Shown: in pieces, positions 7,025 to 15,721 of the stretch
Numbering within the stretch: position 1 is the stretch's first letter
How the letters are laid out: the number at the start of each line of letters is the position of its first letter
Source of the DNA: Runella sp. CRIBMP
GTDB taxonomy: Bacteria; Bacteroidota; Bacteroidia; Cytophagales; Spirosomataceae
Direction of reading: 5' to 3'
DNA: 64,000 nucleotides
NCBI RefSeq assembly: GCF_009905605.1
Contig: NZ_JAAAKZ010000001.1
Location: 682,001-746,000 of the forward strand
The notes under the pieces: generated by a model
What the model was told of the DNA's origin: nothing
Database searches by the model: none
What the model saw: only the letters and a program-made list of their open reading frames with translations
Program-made: the position numbers and the translations under genes

Positions 7025-9745
7025 ATGGCCCGTACTGGAAAAACCTCAACAGAACCTCTTAAACCCAAAGAAACCCCGCTTAATCGCCAATATAATCAGA
7101 TAAAATCACGCTATCCAGGAGCTATGTTGCTCTTTAGGGTGGGAGATTTTTACGAAACATTTGGGGAAGACGCCATCCGCGCCAGCCGAATCCTGGGCAT
7201 TGTGCTTACCCGTCGCAACAACGGCGGCGCGCAGGAAGAATTGGCGGGTTTTCCGCATCATTCGTTGGATACCTACTTGCCCAAGCTCGTTCGGGCGGGT
7301 GAGCGCGTGGCCATTTGTGATCAGTTGGAAGACCCCGCCGTAGCCAAAGGCATCGTACGGCGTGGGGTAACGGAGCTGGTGACGCCGGGGGTTTCATTCA
7401 ACGACAATGTGCTGGATACCAGACGGAATAATTATTTGGCGTCGGTTCATTTTGGTAAACAAAACACCTTCGGGATTGCCTTTTTGGATATTTCGACCGG
7501 GGAGTTTTTGACCACTCAGGGCAACAAAGAATACATCGAAAAATTGCTGCAAAGTTTTGCGCCGTCGGAGGTACTGTACTGTAAAAAGTACCGTCAGGAA
7601 TTCGGCGAGCTGTTTGGTGATAAATTTCATACTTTTTGTCTCGAAGATTGGGCTTATACGCACGAGTTCGGCTACGAAATTCTCATTAAGCATTTTCAAA
7701 CCACTTCGCTCAAAGGATTTGGTGTCGAAACCCTCACCGATGGCATCATTGCGGCGGGCGTGATTTTGCGGTATTTGGCCGATACCGAGCACAAAGACGT
7801 GAAGCACATCACGCGGCTGACCCGCCTCGACGAAGAAAAATACGTGTGGCTCGACCGCTTTACCATTCGTAACCTAGAATTGGTGTATCCCCAACAGGAA
7901 GGCGGCGTGCCGTTGATTCAGATACTCGACCAAACCGTGACACCCATGGGCGCGCGCCTGCTACGTAAGTGGCTGGTGCTGCCGCTGAAAGATAAAGCGC
8001 CAATTGAAGAGCGCCTGCAAACGGTGGAGTTTTTTCTCCAAAACGAAGAATTGCTGGACGAAATCACCCTGCACCTCAAACAAATAGGTGACCTCGAACG
8101 CCTCATTTCAAAAGTGGCGGTTCGACGCATCAACCCACGGGAACTGCTGCAACTGAAGAAGTCTCTGAGCCATATTGCGCCCGTGAAAGAATTGCTGCAA
8201 AAGGCGTGGAGCGGAGAGGTAAAAGGGAAGCATACAAAAGGAGAAGAATCACCAGAGGGTAACGAATCCGAAACTCCGTCGTCCGTCTCTCCGTCATCCT
8301 CTCTGACACCGCTACGCAAATACGCCGACCAACTCAATCCCTGTGAGTTTTTACTGGAAAAAATCGAAACCGAACTCCGCGAAGACCCGCCCGTGGTGAC
8401 CAATCAGGGCGGTATGATTAAGAGCGGCATTGATGCTGATTTGGATGTTTTGCACAAACTGGCGTTTTCGGGCAAAGACTACCTGATACAAATTCAAAAC
8501 CGCGAGATTGAACGGACGGGCATCACCTCCCTCAAAATTGCCTACAATAAAGTGTTCGGTTACTACCTCGAAGTGACCAACTCCCACAAAAACCGCGTGC
8601 CGCCCGAGTGGATTCGGAAGCAAACCCTCGTGAATGCCGAGCGCTATATTACGCCCGAACTGAAAGAGTACGAAGATAAGATCCTGAGTGCCGAAGATAA
8701 AATCTTTGCCATCGAGCAGCGTATTTTCAATGATTTGGTGATGATGGCCAACGATTACGTGGCGGCGGTACAGCAGGATGCCCGCGTGGTATCGGTGTTG
8801 GATGCGTTGGCGTCTTTTGCGCGAGTAGCCCGCAAAAACAATTACAATAAACCCAAAATTACGGAAGATAAATCGCTGAAAATCAAAGAAGGACGTCATG
8901 CTGTGATTGAGCAGCAACTGCCTTTGGGCGAAAGCTACGTACCCAACGACCTGTATCTTGACGACGAAACACAGCAGATTATTATCATCACGGGCCCCAA
9001 CATGGCGGGAAAATCGGCGTTGCTGCGCCAGACCGCGCTCATTGTGCTGATGGCCCAAATGGGCAGTTTTGTCCCCGCCGCCGAGGCCGAAATCGGGTTG
9101 GTAGATAAGATTTTTACGCGTGTAGGAGCTTCCGACAACCTGAGTCGCGGGGAGAGTACGTTCATGGTCGAAATGACCGAAACGGCGAGTATTCTCAACA
9201 ACCTCAGCGAGCGGAGCCTTGTGCTGATGGACGAAATCGGGCGCGGAACGAGTACGTACGACGGCGTCAGCATCGCGTGGAGCATTGCGGAGTTTTTGCA
9301 CAATCACCCGCGCCACCGCGCCAAAACGTTGTTTGCGACGCACTATCACGAACTGAACCAATTGGCCGACGATTTTCCGCGCATCAAAAACTTCAACGTG
9401 GCGGTGAAGGAAGTGGGCAACAAAGTGATTTTCTTGCGGAAATTGAAAGAAGGCGGCAGTGAACACAGCTTCGGGATTCACGTGGCGCAGATGGCTGGGA
9501 TGCCACAGGAGATTGTGCTGCGCTCCAACGATATTCTGCACAGCCTCGAAAAGAGCCACCAACGGGCCGAAACCAACAAAGCTGTGAAAGAAATGCCCAA
9601 AGTAAACTACCAAATGACCCTATTTGAGCCGCAAGACCCCAAAATAGAAGAACTCAAAACCAAGCTCAAAGCCTTGGATATCAATACCCTTTCACCAATT
9701 GAAGCCTTACTGAAACTGAACGAATTGCGGCGGTTGGTGGAGTAA
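7025..9745 (+). CDS. mutS: DNA mismatch repair protein MutS
   Basis: 906 residues, start ATG at 7025. It recognises mismatches and small loops and hands over to MutL in an ATP-dependent way. The mismatch-binding domain is seen at LFRVGDFYETFGEDA (about residues 39-53, with the Phe-x-Glu element), followed by connector, lever and clamp regions. The ATPase has Walker A GPNMAGKSALLRQ (about 657-669) and Walker B VLMDEIGRGTSTYDG, then ATHYHEL. At about residues 397-430 there is a Ser/Glu/Lys-rich low-complexity stretch in the lever domain, separating two conserved blocks. Full length, no break. Monocistronic or co-transcribed with the LRR gene 36 bases downstream. Confidence 0.97.
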   Translation: MARTGKTSTEPLKPKETPLNRQYNQIKSRYPGAMLLFRVGDFYETFGEDAIRASRILGIVLTRRNNGGAQEELAGFPHHSLDTYLPKLVRAGERVAICDQLEDPAVAKGIVRRGVTELVTPGVSFNDNVLDTRRNNYLASVHFGKQNTFGIAFLDISTGEFLTTQGNKEYIEKLLQSFAPSEVLYCKKYRQEFGELFGDKFHTFCLEDWAYTHEFGYEILIKHFQTTSLKGFGVETLTDGIIAAGVILRYLADTEHKDVKHITRLTRLDEEKYVWLDRFTIRNLELVYPQQEGGVPLIQILDQTVTPMGARLLRKWLVLPLKDKAPIEERLQTVEFFLQNEELLDEITLHLKQIGDLERLISKVAVRRINPRELLQLKKSLSHIAPVKELLQKAWSGEVKGKHTKGEESPEGNESETPSSVSPSSSLTPLRKYADQLNPCEFLLEKIETELREDPPVVTNQGGMIKSGIDADLDVLHKLAFSGKDYLIQIQNREIERTGITSLKIAYNKVFGYYLEVTNSHKNRVPPEWIRKQTLVNAERYITPELKEYEDKILSAEDKIFAIEQRIFNDLVMMANDYVAAVQQDARVVSVLDALASFARVARKNNYNKPKITEDKSLKIKEGRHAVIEQQLPLGESYVPNDLYLDDETQQIIIITGPNMAGKSALLRQTALIVLMAQMGSFVPAAEAEIGLVDKIFTRVGASDNLSRGESTFMVEMTETASILNNLSERSLVLMDEIGRGTSTYDGVSIAWSIAEFLHNHPRHRAKTLFATHYHELNQLADDFPRIKNFNVAVKEVGNKVIFLRKLKEGGSEHSFGIHVAQMAGMPQEIVLRSNDILHSLEKSHQRAETNKAVKEMPKVNYQMTLFEPQDPKIEELKTKLKALDINTLSPIEALLKLNELRRLVE

Positions 9746-9781
9746 GAACTTACATAAAGAACAGATTAACAGCTTTTAAGA

Positions 9782-12733
9782 ATGAATTTCATGACTCGTT
9801 ACTTATGGCTAATGCTTTGGGTGGTCGTTGCTACCCAATACCTGCAAGCCCAAAATTGGCGGAATCCCTATCAGGAAAGATTCAACAGGCAATTTGCTGC
9901 CAAAAGTTATGAACAGGCCGAAATTGATTTAAAGAATGGCAAGCCTGTTATAACGTTGGTTCTGAATGAGTTTACTAAACCTTTGGATGCACCGCTTGCG
10001 CAATTGGTGGATGTGGAGCAGGTATTTGTCCAAATTTCAAGGTCAGATTCGGTAAAAATGGCCGCTCTTTTTGACGAACTGAGCCGATTGCCCAAGTTAA
10101 AGTATTTGAGTATAAGTGGGAACATTATCAAACCAGGTGACACTCTAAAGATACCCGCTAACGTAGCGAAGTTGAAAGGTTTGGAAGGGCTCAGTCTTAA
10201 AATGATTGGGAGCCTAGATTTAAGTGCTGTTTGGCCTGTGTTACCCAATTTTAAGCAGTTGGCCGCTCTGGACATAGAGTTGACCTCAAAACAAATGCGT
10301 TTACCATTGGCATTGCGAGAATGTAAAAATCTGAAATCACTAAAGATTTCATCGTTTGAAGGACAGTTGCCCGATTGGCTTGCCGAGCTAAAAACGCTTG
10401 AGTATATAACGCTCCAAGGAAAGTATCATGAGAATAAGGTACAACCCTTGTTAACTTACCCAAAGACTTTGTCTGAATTTGCCTCTTTAAAGGGGGTAGA
10501 AATCAGTAACTTTAGATTCAAAGGGGCTGATTTTAAAGGTTTAAGTGATTCATTGCAGCATCTTTCGGTAAATAATTGTACACTTTCCGAGCCCGATGAA
10601 TTGATAAACGCCTTGAATCGTTGTCAGAGATTAGAGTCGTTTTATTTGATAATGAGTACTTTACCTTCTTTTTCTGCGGCTACAACGATAGCATTACCCA
10701 ACCTAAAGGAATTGATTTTTTGGAATTTATCCGAAGATTCATTGCGGAAAAATCCTCTTTCCGCAATGCCTGATTTTTCAAAATCCATTGGGTTGAAAGT
10801 GCTTCAACTTGAAAGGGTACTGGGAGGGTCTTTGCCGAAAGGGATAGAAAGAATGACTGAATTGGAAACGCTCAATCTGGCCGAAAATCGTCTCACCCAA
10901 TTGCCTGATTTGGGCAAGCTGACGAAGCTCAGGAACCTTATCGTCAATAACAATCAACTGAAAGAGTTGCCTAATGATATAGGCAAAGCCCTAAAGCTCA
11001 GAATGTTGAATGTGGAAAATAACCAATTGGCCGAACTGCCATCAGGGTTGGTTAATGCGGTTGAATTGGAGATGGCCTTCTTGGCCGATAACAACCTGAT
11101 AAGGCTTCCTGCAGAATTCTCAAAGTGCAAAAAACTAAAAGAGCTGAATGCGAGAGGGAATCAATTGACCGAATTACCCAAAAATATCGGCAGTTGGGTT
11201 AGCTTGCAAAATCTACAATTAAACAATAATGAATTGACCGAGCTTCCCAATTCCATCGGTCAATTGAAACGCCTCAGAGCGCTTGATGTTTCCCATAATC
11301 CACTGACCCAACTCCCTGAATCATTGGGCGACTGCGACAGCCTCTCAATGCTAACGCTGTCGAATTGTCGTTTGGAAACCTTGCCTAATTCGCTGGGAAA
11401 ATTGCAGCATCTAAATTTTCTGAACCTTGCCGACGCTGACGTCTTGTATTTAAATCGGAACATTAATAGCCGAACGTTGGACCAAGTGCCAGCCAAAAAC
11501 CACAACCAACTTCGGTCGTTGCCAGCGTCCTTGGCCAATTGCCGTAAACTGGTCAGCCTTGATTTATCCCGTAATAAATATTGGGATGAAAAAGCCCTGT
11601 GGCCCGTGATTCAACAACTCCGTATGCCGAAGGGAACCGTCAACCTGACCGAGTGTAATTTGAGTGCTATACCAATGATGGGTTGGCTGGATACGCAGAT
11701 ACAAAACCTGCATCTGGTTAAAAATGAACTAACACAATTCCCAATTGAGTGGTACAAGACCCAAGGAATCAAATCCATTGTGTTGTTTCGAAATAAATTA
11801 ACGCCGCCTTCATTGAATCAGGAATTCCATTCATTTGAAGAGCGCTTATTGCTTGGCGACGAAATGGGAATAGACGTTCCCAAACCCTTTCCCAAAACCA
11901 AGGAAATGGCGCAGGCATACTTAAATCAGGCAGGAAGAAAGGTGAACACGGGTGATATTCCGCGTTTTGTGGAATATATGAAAGAAGTACAGCGAATAGA
12001 TTCGACCGAAGGGAAATATGCTGTCGAATTGTGGTCGCGGTTCTATTTTCATACCCATCAATACCAACGCGCCATCGACAGCATGAATGTGATCATCAAT
12101 CGGTATTTTAAATTTGAAAAAGAGCAGCTTAAAGGGCCGGGGCAACAACAACCGCGCGGACTGCCCGTCGCCCTTTATGTAGATCTCAGAGGTCAATCCA
12201 AGTGGAGGTTCGGCGATTCGTTGGGGGCCATCCAAGACTATGAATTGCTGGTGAACGACTACAAACTTTTTGCGCCAAACCTGTGGGGCCGCCTCGGGGT
12301 GTGGTACAAGAGGTATCGCCCTACGGCTGGCAAAAGCGGCGCGGCGTTTGACAAAGCAATCAATATGTACGAAGCCGTTCAGAATCAGCCGCCCATGGTG
12401 CAGCTCAGCGCGGCCGAAGTCTACTTAATGAATGACCAAGCCGATAAAGCCTACGAATACCTGTTTGGATTGGACCGGACGAAATTCAAATCCGAAGAAA
12501 ACCGTTTGGCAGATTATCTGCTGTTGGCGGCGCAAGTTGCCCAAAAACAGGTGGGAGAAGAGGAAGTGGAAACCTTTGAAAAACGCTTGAAATCAGAAAA
12601 AATAAAAATACAAGGCTGGAGTTATCAACTGTTTGAAGAAGCATTGGACAGTTTGGAATACCCCACCGAGCAAAAAGCCCTCATTCGTCGTCTAACTGCT
12701 GCGCTGAAAATGCAAAGTGTTTTGGTGGATTGA
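9782..12733 (+). CDS. exported leucine-rich-repeat protein with TPR-like C-terminal region
   Basis: 983 residues with a signal peptide (YLWLMLWVVVATQYLQAQ region). Residues from about 60 to 650 are leucine-rich repeats. The best-preserved ones, from about 360 to 560, repeat the pattern LxxLPxxIGxLxxLxxLxxxxNxL, which is typical of bacterial surface LRR proteins. The last ~270 residues (about 715-983) are alpha-helical and TPR-like (for example YQRAIDSMNVIIN and GAIQDYELLV). LRR arrays mediate protein binding, and nothing in the sequence names a partner. It lies 36 bases after mutS and converges on the DUF5522 gene with a 6-base gap. ATG 9782 and ATG 9791 are both possible starts. Confidence 0.85.
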   Translation: MNFMTRYLWLMLWVVVATQYLQAQNWRNPYQERFNRQFAAKSYEQAEIDLKNGKPVITLVLNEFTKPLDAPLAQLVDVEQVFVQISRSDSVKMAALFDELSRLPKLKYLSISGNIIKPGDTLKIPANVAKLKGLEGLSLKMIGSLDLSAVWPVLPNFKQLAALDIELTSKQMRLPLALRECKNLKSLKISSFEGQLPDWLAELKTLEYITLQGKYHENKVQPLLTYPKTLSEFASLKGVEISNFRFKGADFKGLSDSLQHLSVNNCTLSEPDELINALNRCQRLESFYLIMSTLPSFSAATTIALPNLKELIFWNLSEDSLRKNPLSAMPDFSKSIGLKVLQLERVLGGSLPKGIERMTELETLNLAENRLTQLPDLGKLTKLRNLIVNNNQLKELPNDIGKALKLRMLNVENNQLAELPSGLVNAVELEMAFLADNNLIRLPAEFSKCKKLKELNARGNQLTELPKNIGSWVSLQNLQLNNNELTELPNSIGQLKRLRALDVSHNPLTQLPESLGDCDSLSMLTLSNCRLETLPNSLGKLQHLNFLNLADADVLYLNRNINSRTLDQVPAKNHNQLRSLPASLANCRKLVSLDLSRNKYWDEKALWPVIQQLRMPKGTVNLTECNLSAIPMMGWLDTQIQNLHLVKNELTQFPIEWYKTQGIKSIVLFRNKLTPPSLNQEFHSFEERLLLGDEMGIDVPKPFPKTKEMAQAYLNQAGRKVNTGDIPRFVEYMKEVQRIDSTEGKYAVELWSRFYFHTHQYQRAIDSMNVIINRYFKFEKEQLKGPGQQQPRGLPVALYVDLRGQSKWRFGDSLGAIQDYELLVNDYKLFAPNLWGRLGVWYKRYRPTAGKSGAAFDKAINMYEAVQNQPPMVQLSAAEVYLMNDQADKAYEYLFGLDRTKFKSEENRLADYLLLAAQVAQKQVGEEEVETFEKRLKSEKIKIQGWSYQLFEEALDSLEYPTEQKALIRRLTAALKMQSVLVD

Positions 12734-12739
12734 TCAATC

Positions 12740-12964
12740 TCACTTCTTCCGAAATCCGTATGGGCAGTGCCGACAGCCGTTTTTGCAGCAGTAGCCGCGT
12801 TTGAGGTGATAGGCCGCCGTAAACACTAAAAAACCGTTGGGGTCGGTATAATAGTCCTCGTCTTCTAAGCCGTGGCGCTTAAAAGTGTTTTTTTTATGAG
12901 TAACAGGGGAACGCTGACTGCTCAAAGCAATGATGTCTTTGGTGTAACGGGGGATAAACAGCAA
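12740..12964 (-). CDS. DUF5522-family small Cys-rich protein
   Basis: About 74 residues or fewer. The C-terminal half carries the family signature VFTAAYHLKRGYCCKNGC followed by RHCPYGF, with four cysteines in a likely metal-binding arrangement (CCxxxCxxC). Function unknown. The start is uncertain: there is no in-frame ATG, and the 5'-most usable start is TTG at 12964, with another TTG further in. The first ~30 residues are not clearly conserved and precede a run of eight A, so an upstream frameshift or a shorter protein is possible. It ends 6 bases from the convergent LRR gene. Confidence 0.8.
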   Translation of the reverse strand: MLFIPRYTKDIIALSSQRSPVTHKKNTFKRHGLEDEDYYTDPNGFLVFTAAYHLKRGYCCKNGCRHCPYGFRKK

Positions 12965-12998
12965 ATGATGCAGGATTGTTTTGTGATTTGTTTACTTA

Positions 12999-13071
12999 TT
13001 ATCTTTTATTGGTGGAATTAAATCAAATAAGTACTTGATTACTAAATGATTGACCGATAAATAAAAGATAA
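12999..13071. repeat. 12-bp inverted repeat pair
   Basis: TTATCTTTTATT (12999-13010) and its exact reverse complement AATAAAAGATAA (13060-13071), 49 bases apart, lie between the MFS gene stop and the DUF5522 gene. It could be a large AT-rich stem; I see no T run placing it as a standard terminator. Chance is possible given the AT content. Confidence 0.4.
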
Positions 13072-13085
13072 AAATAGTCGGTTGT

Positions 13086-14333
13086 TTAGGTTAATTTTAT
13101 GCCAAACAACTCTTTGGAACGCAGCCACACCCAAGTCACGATAACCATTGTAAGCCCGCCGCCGATCAAAACGGAAGGGACTGTTCCGAACACTTTGGCC
13201 GCTACGCCTGATTCAAACGCCCCTATTTCGTTGGAAGAGCTGATGAAAACGCTGTTGACCGAAAGCACGCGTCCGCGCATGTGGTCGGGCGGGACCACCT
13301 GCAAAATCGTCTGACGAATCACCACGCTGATGGCGTCAAATGCACCCGTTAGGAAGAGCATAAACACCGACAGCCAGAAGTTGGTAGAAATGGCAAACAC
13401 CAAGGTGGCCACCCCAAAGCCAGCTACCGCAATGAGCATATTGCGCCATGCGTTTCGGGTGGGAGTGTAATAGGCCGTGGCAAAAATGGTTAATACGGCC
13501 CCCACAGAAGGCGCGGCCCGCATGATACCGAGTCCTTCGGCGCCTACTTTCAAAATATCTTCGGCAAAAACGGGTAAAATGGCAATCACCCCGCCAAAAA
13601 GTACCGCCGCCAAGTCGAGCGAAGTAGCATAAAACAGAATCTTTTTTTCGTACACAAATTTGATGCCTTCTTTGATGCTTTGCCACACATTTACTTCGGG
13701 GCCTGCCACTTCGGGAATCGGTTTTTTCTTGATTAAAGCTAACAGAATTTGACTGACGATAAATAACCCCACTACCACCCACAGCGTATTGGTCAAGCCA
13801 ATGTACGCATACAAAAAACCCGCAATGCCTGGCCCGGCGATGGCACCCGTTTGCCAAAACGTACTGCTCCAAGTGGCCGCGTTTGAGTAGACTTCGCGGG
13901 GTGTCAAAAAAGCCTTCATGGAAGAAGAGGCGGGAGAATAAAATCCTTTGGCAAAACCAATGGCGGCCAAAATTCCGTAGACGGTTAGGAGCAAAGACGT
14001 GGTTGAGTACTCAGCACGGTGCGCTGGATACATCACCCAAATCAACGCCAATGAGCAGCAAAGTATCACGCTCTGGCTGATTTGCATAATGGTACGTTTG
14101 TCTTTTCGGTCGGCATAATGCCCTCCAAATAAGGCAATTGAAATGTAAGGTAGCGCTTCGGCCAAACCGATAAAACCCAGCGAAAGCGGGTCATGAGTGA
14201 GTTTGTAGAGTTCGTAGCCAATGACTACCTCCTGAATCATGATGGCAGCGGTAATCATGCTGTTGGCTGAAATCAATCGGACAAACTCGGGATACCGCAA
14301 CGCGGCATAGGGGTCGTTGGTGGAAGTTTTCAA
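13086..14333 (-). CDS. MFS transporter (MFS_3 / EntS-like exporter family)
   Basis: 415 residues with about 12 hydrophobic segments. The MFS loop motif GGHYADRKDKRT follows TM2 (about residues 74-85), and a second-half counterpart PPDHMRGRVLSV lies at about 344-355, both typical of the MFS_3 drug/siderophore exporter group. The start is TTG at 14333: a stop lies just upstream in frame and the next ATG would remove conserved N-terminal sequence. The substrate cannot be read. It is followed by the DUF5522 gene on the same strand (121-base gap) and preceded by the decayed LacI fragment. Confidence 0.85.
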   Translation of the reverse strand: MKTSTNDPYAALRYPEFVRLISANSMITAAIMIQEVVIGYELYKLTHDPLSLGFIGLAEALPYISIALFGGHYADRKDKRTIMQISQSVILCCSLALIWVMYPAHRAEYSTTSLLLTVYGILAAIGFAKGFYSPASSSMKAFLTPREVYSNAATWSSTFWQTGAIAGPGIAGFLYAYIGLTNTLWVVVGLFIVSQILLALIKKKPIPEVAGPEVNVWQSIKEGIKFVYEKKILFYATSLDLAAVLFGGVIAILPVFAEDILKVGAEGLGIMRAAPSVGAVLTIFATAYYTPTRNAWRNMLIAVAGFGVATLVFAISTNFWLSVFMLFLTGAFDAISVVIRQTILQVVPPDHMRGRVLSVNSVFISSSNEIGAFESGVAAKVFGTVPSVLIGGGLTMVIVTWVWLRSKELFGIKLT

Positions 14334-14395
14334 AGTGTTCTAAACTATGTGCGCTGTGTTTTTAAGGGGTTGCAACTAGTTGCCTACCCAAAATT

Positions 14396-14648
14396 TTAAC
14401 CTAATTCCTTAGAATAAAGTTGCTTTTTAAACCTTAAATTAGCCGAAGAATTTCGGATAATGAGCTTAGCGTTGGGCGTATGTGTCACATTATAAGGCTA
14501 TTCCATTTGTTCTAACAACAGCCTTGCGGCTTTTCGCCCATCTCCCAAACGGACGGCTCCTCGGTAGTAAGTGACGGTTCTATGATGGCCGAAAGGGGGG
14601 CATTGCTAAATCCTACAATTCCTAGTTCCTGCGGAATTTTAATGTCTC
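14396..14648 (-). pseudogene. decayed C-terminus of a LacI/GalR-family regulator
   Basis: Reading the minus strand from about 14648, translation gives KIPQELGIVGFSN, then APLSAIIEPSLTT and EMG. This is the effector-domain C-terminus of LacI-family repressors; compare KIPEEIAVVGFSN and LIEPRLTT in the intact LacI protein at 38505-39518. A single-base shift after EMG moves the frame to KAARLLLEQME. A TAG stop follows, and the same frame continues as PYNVTHTP and KLIIRNSSA to a stop at 14396. No start, DNA-binding domain or open frame remains. It sits directly downstream of the AraC gene. Confidence 0.8.
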
Positions 14649-14661
14649 AACTTTTGGAAAT

Positions 14662-15534
14662 TTAAGGCAAAGCGCTCATTTGTGCCCGAAACTCCCTTGG
14701 CGTAATTCGGTGTATTTTTCTGAACGAACGGTTGAAATAAGAGATGTTGCTGTAACCACTTTCAAAGGCTACTTGCGTAATAGGTATGTCTGAATGTTGT
14801 AAAAGCTGACAGGCAAAGCCGACTCTCACTTCATTGATAAAATCGGAAAAAGTACGGTGCGTAAGCGACTTAAAAAAGCGACAGAAGGAGTGAATTTGTA
14901 GGCCTGTTACCGAAGCGGCTTTTTCTAAGGTAATTTCTGTCCGAAAATTTTGTTGGATAAAATCCATTAATTGTGCTACCCGCCCTTGCGCGTCGTTGGA
15001 ATAGGCCGACAATAAGGAGGCACCGTTTAACCACACCAGTTCTTCGGAATCTAATAACAAGTCCAGAATTTGAATAAAAGAAGCTAATAAGGATACATTC
15101 TTTTGGTGAATCATATTTTGCAGAAGGCTTGTCATTGCTTCTTTTTTTGACCCTATAATACTTATTCCCCTTGTAGATTGTTGAAAGAAGGATTTTACTG
15201 ATTGTGTATCTATAAAAGGTTTTAAGTTTTCTACGATCTTAACAGGGTTGATATAGAGGGCAATTGAAACATCAGGGTTTTCACTATCTTCTAACTTAGG
15301 CTTTGAATACCAAACATGGGGTACCCGTGGCCCCACAAAGGTCAAATCTCCTGCTTCAAAATGTTCGATAGAGCCACCGATGATTCGCGTTCCTGCACCA
15401 GATCGGATATACACCAACTGGCATTCATCGTGAAAATGAAAATCTGTAGCGAAGGCTGGGCGTATGATTTCTTTTGCCACAAAAAGAGTTTGAGAAGTGG
15501 CAAAATCGGGCAAAAGTGCGAAAGTAGGCTTCAT
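14662..15534 (-). CDS. AraC-family transcriptional regulator
   Basis: 290 residues from ATG at 15534 (a TTG four codons upstream is also open). The N-terminal half is a cupin-like effector domain (FHFHDECQLVYI, then GDLTFVGPRVPHVW). The C-terminal ~100 residues hold two helix-turn-helix units (ITLEKAASVTGLQIHSFCRFFKS and ITQVAFESGYSNISYFNRSF), the latter being the classic AraC signature. It is divergent from the first susC gene across 187 bases that include an 18-bp palindrome, so it probably activates the fucose locus in response to a released sugar. The inducer is unknown. Confidence 0.9.
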   Translation of the reverse strand: MKPTFALLPDFATSQTLFVAKEIIRPAFATDFHFHDECQLVYIRSGAGTRIIGGSIEHFEAGDLTFVGPRVPHVWYSKPKLEDSENPDVSIALYINPVKIVENLKPFIDTQSVKSFFQQSTRGISIIGSKKEAMTSLLQNMIHQKNVSLLASFIQILDLLLDSEELVWLNGASLLSAYSNDAQGRVAQLMDFIQQNFRTEITLEKAASVTGLQIHSFCRFFKSLTHRTFSDFINEVRVGFACQLLQHSDIPITQVAFESGYSNISYFNRSFRKIHRITPREFRAQMSALP

Positions 15535-15554
15535 GTTTTGAGACAATTATCAGT

Positions 15555-15673
15555 TATGCAAATATAGTACATAAACATATCAACCCATTGTAGGCTTTTT
15601 TACTCATTATGGCCTTGTTTTGCGGATATATTATGCATAATATAACTATTAAATATTTTTTTTATACTATGCA
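15555..15673. promoter_or_regulatory. AraC/susC divergent control region with an 18-bp palindrome
   Basis: A perfect palindrome TATATTATGCATAATATA lies at 15627-15644. Its core TATGCA recurs at 15555-15560 and 15668-15673 in the same orientation (TTATGCAAATA and CTATGCAAAGA). Three copies of one hexamer in the only spacer between a regulator and its presumed target suggest binding sites for the AraC protein. AT-rich composition makes chance matches possible. Confidence 0.45.
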
Positions 15674-15721
15674 AAGAATAATATCTGTACAAAATTAACC
15701 TGTATTAACCTTATCCAATCC

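Noticed and set aside
8351-9613. 420-codon open frame on the minus strand
   Set aside because: Lies entirely antisense to the conserved MutS coding sequence; its His/Phe/Val-rich composition is a codon shadow.
13336-13872. 178-codon minus frame
   Set aside because: Alternate phase of the MFS transporter gene, Cys/Arg/His rich, without any membrane pattern.
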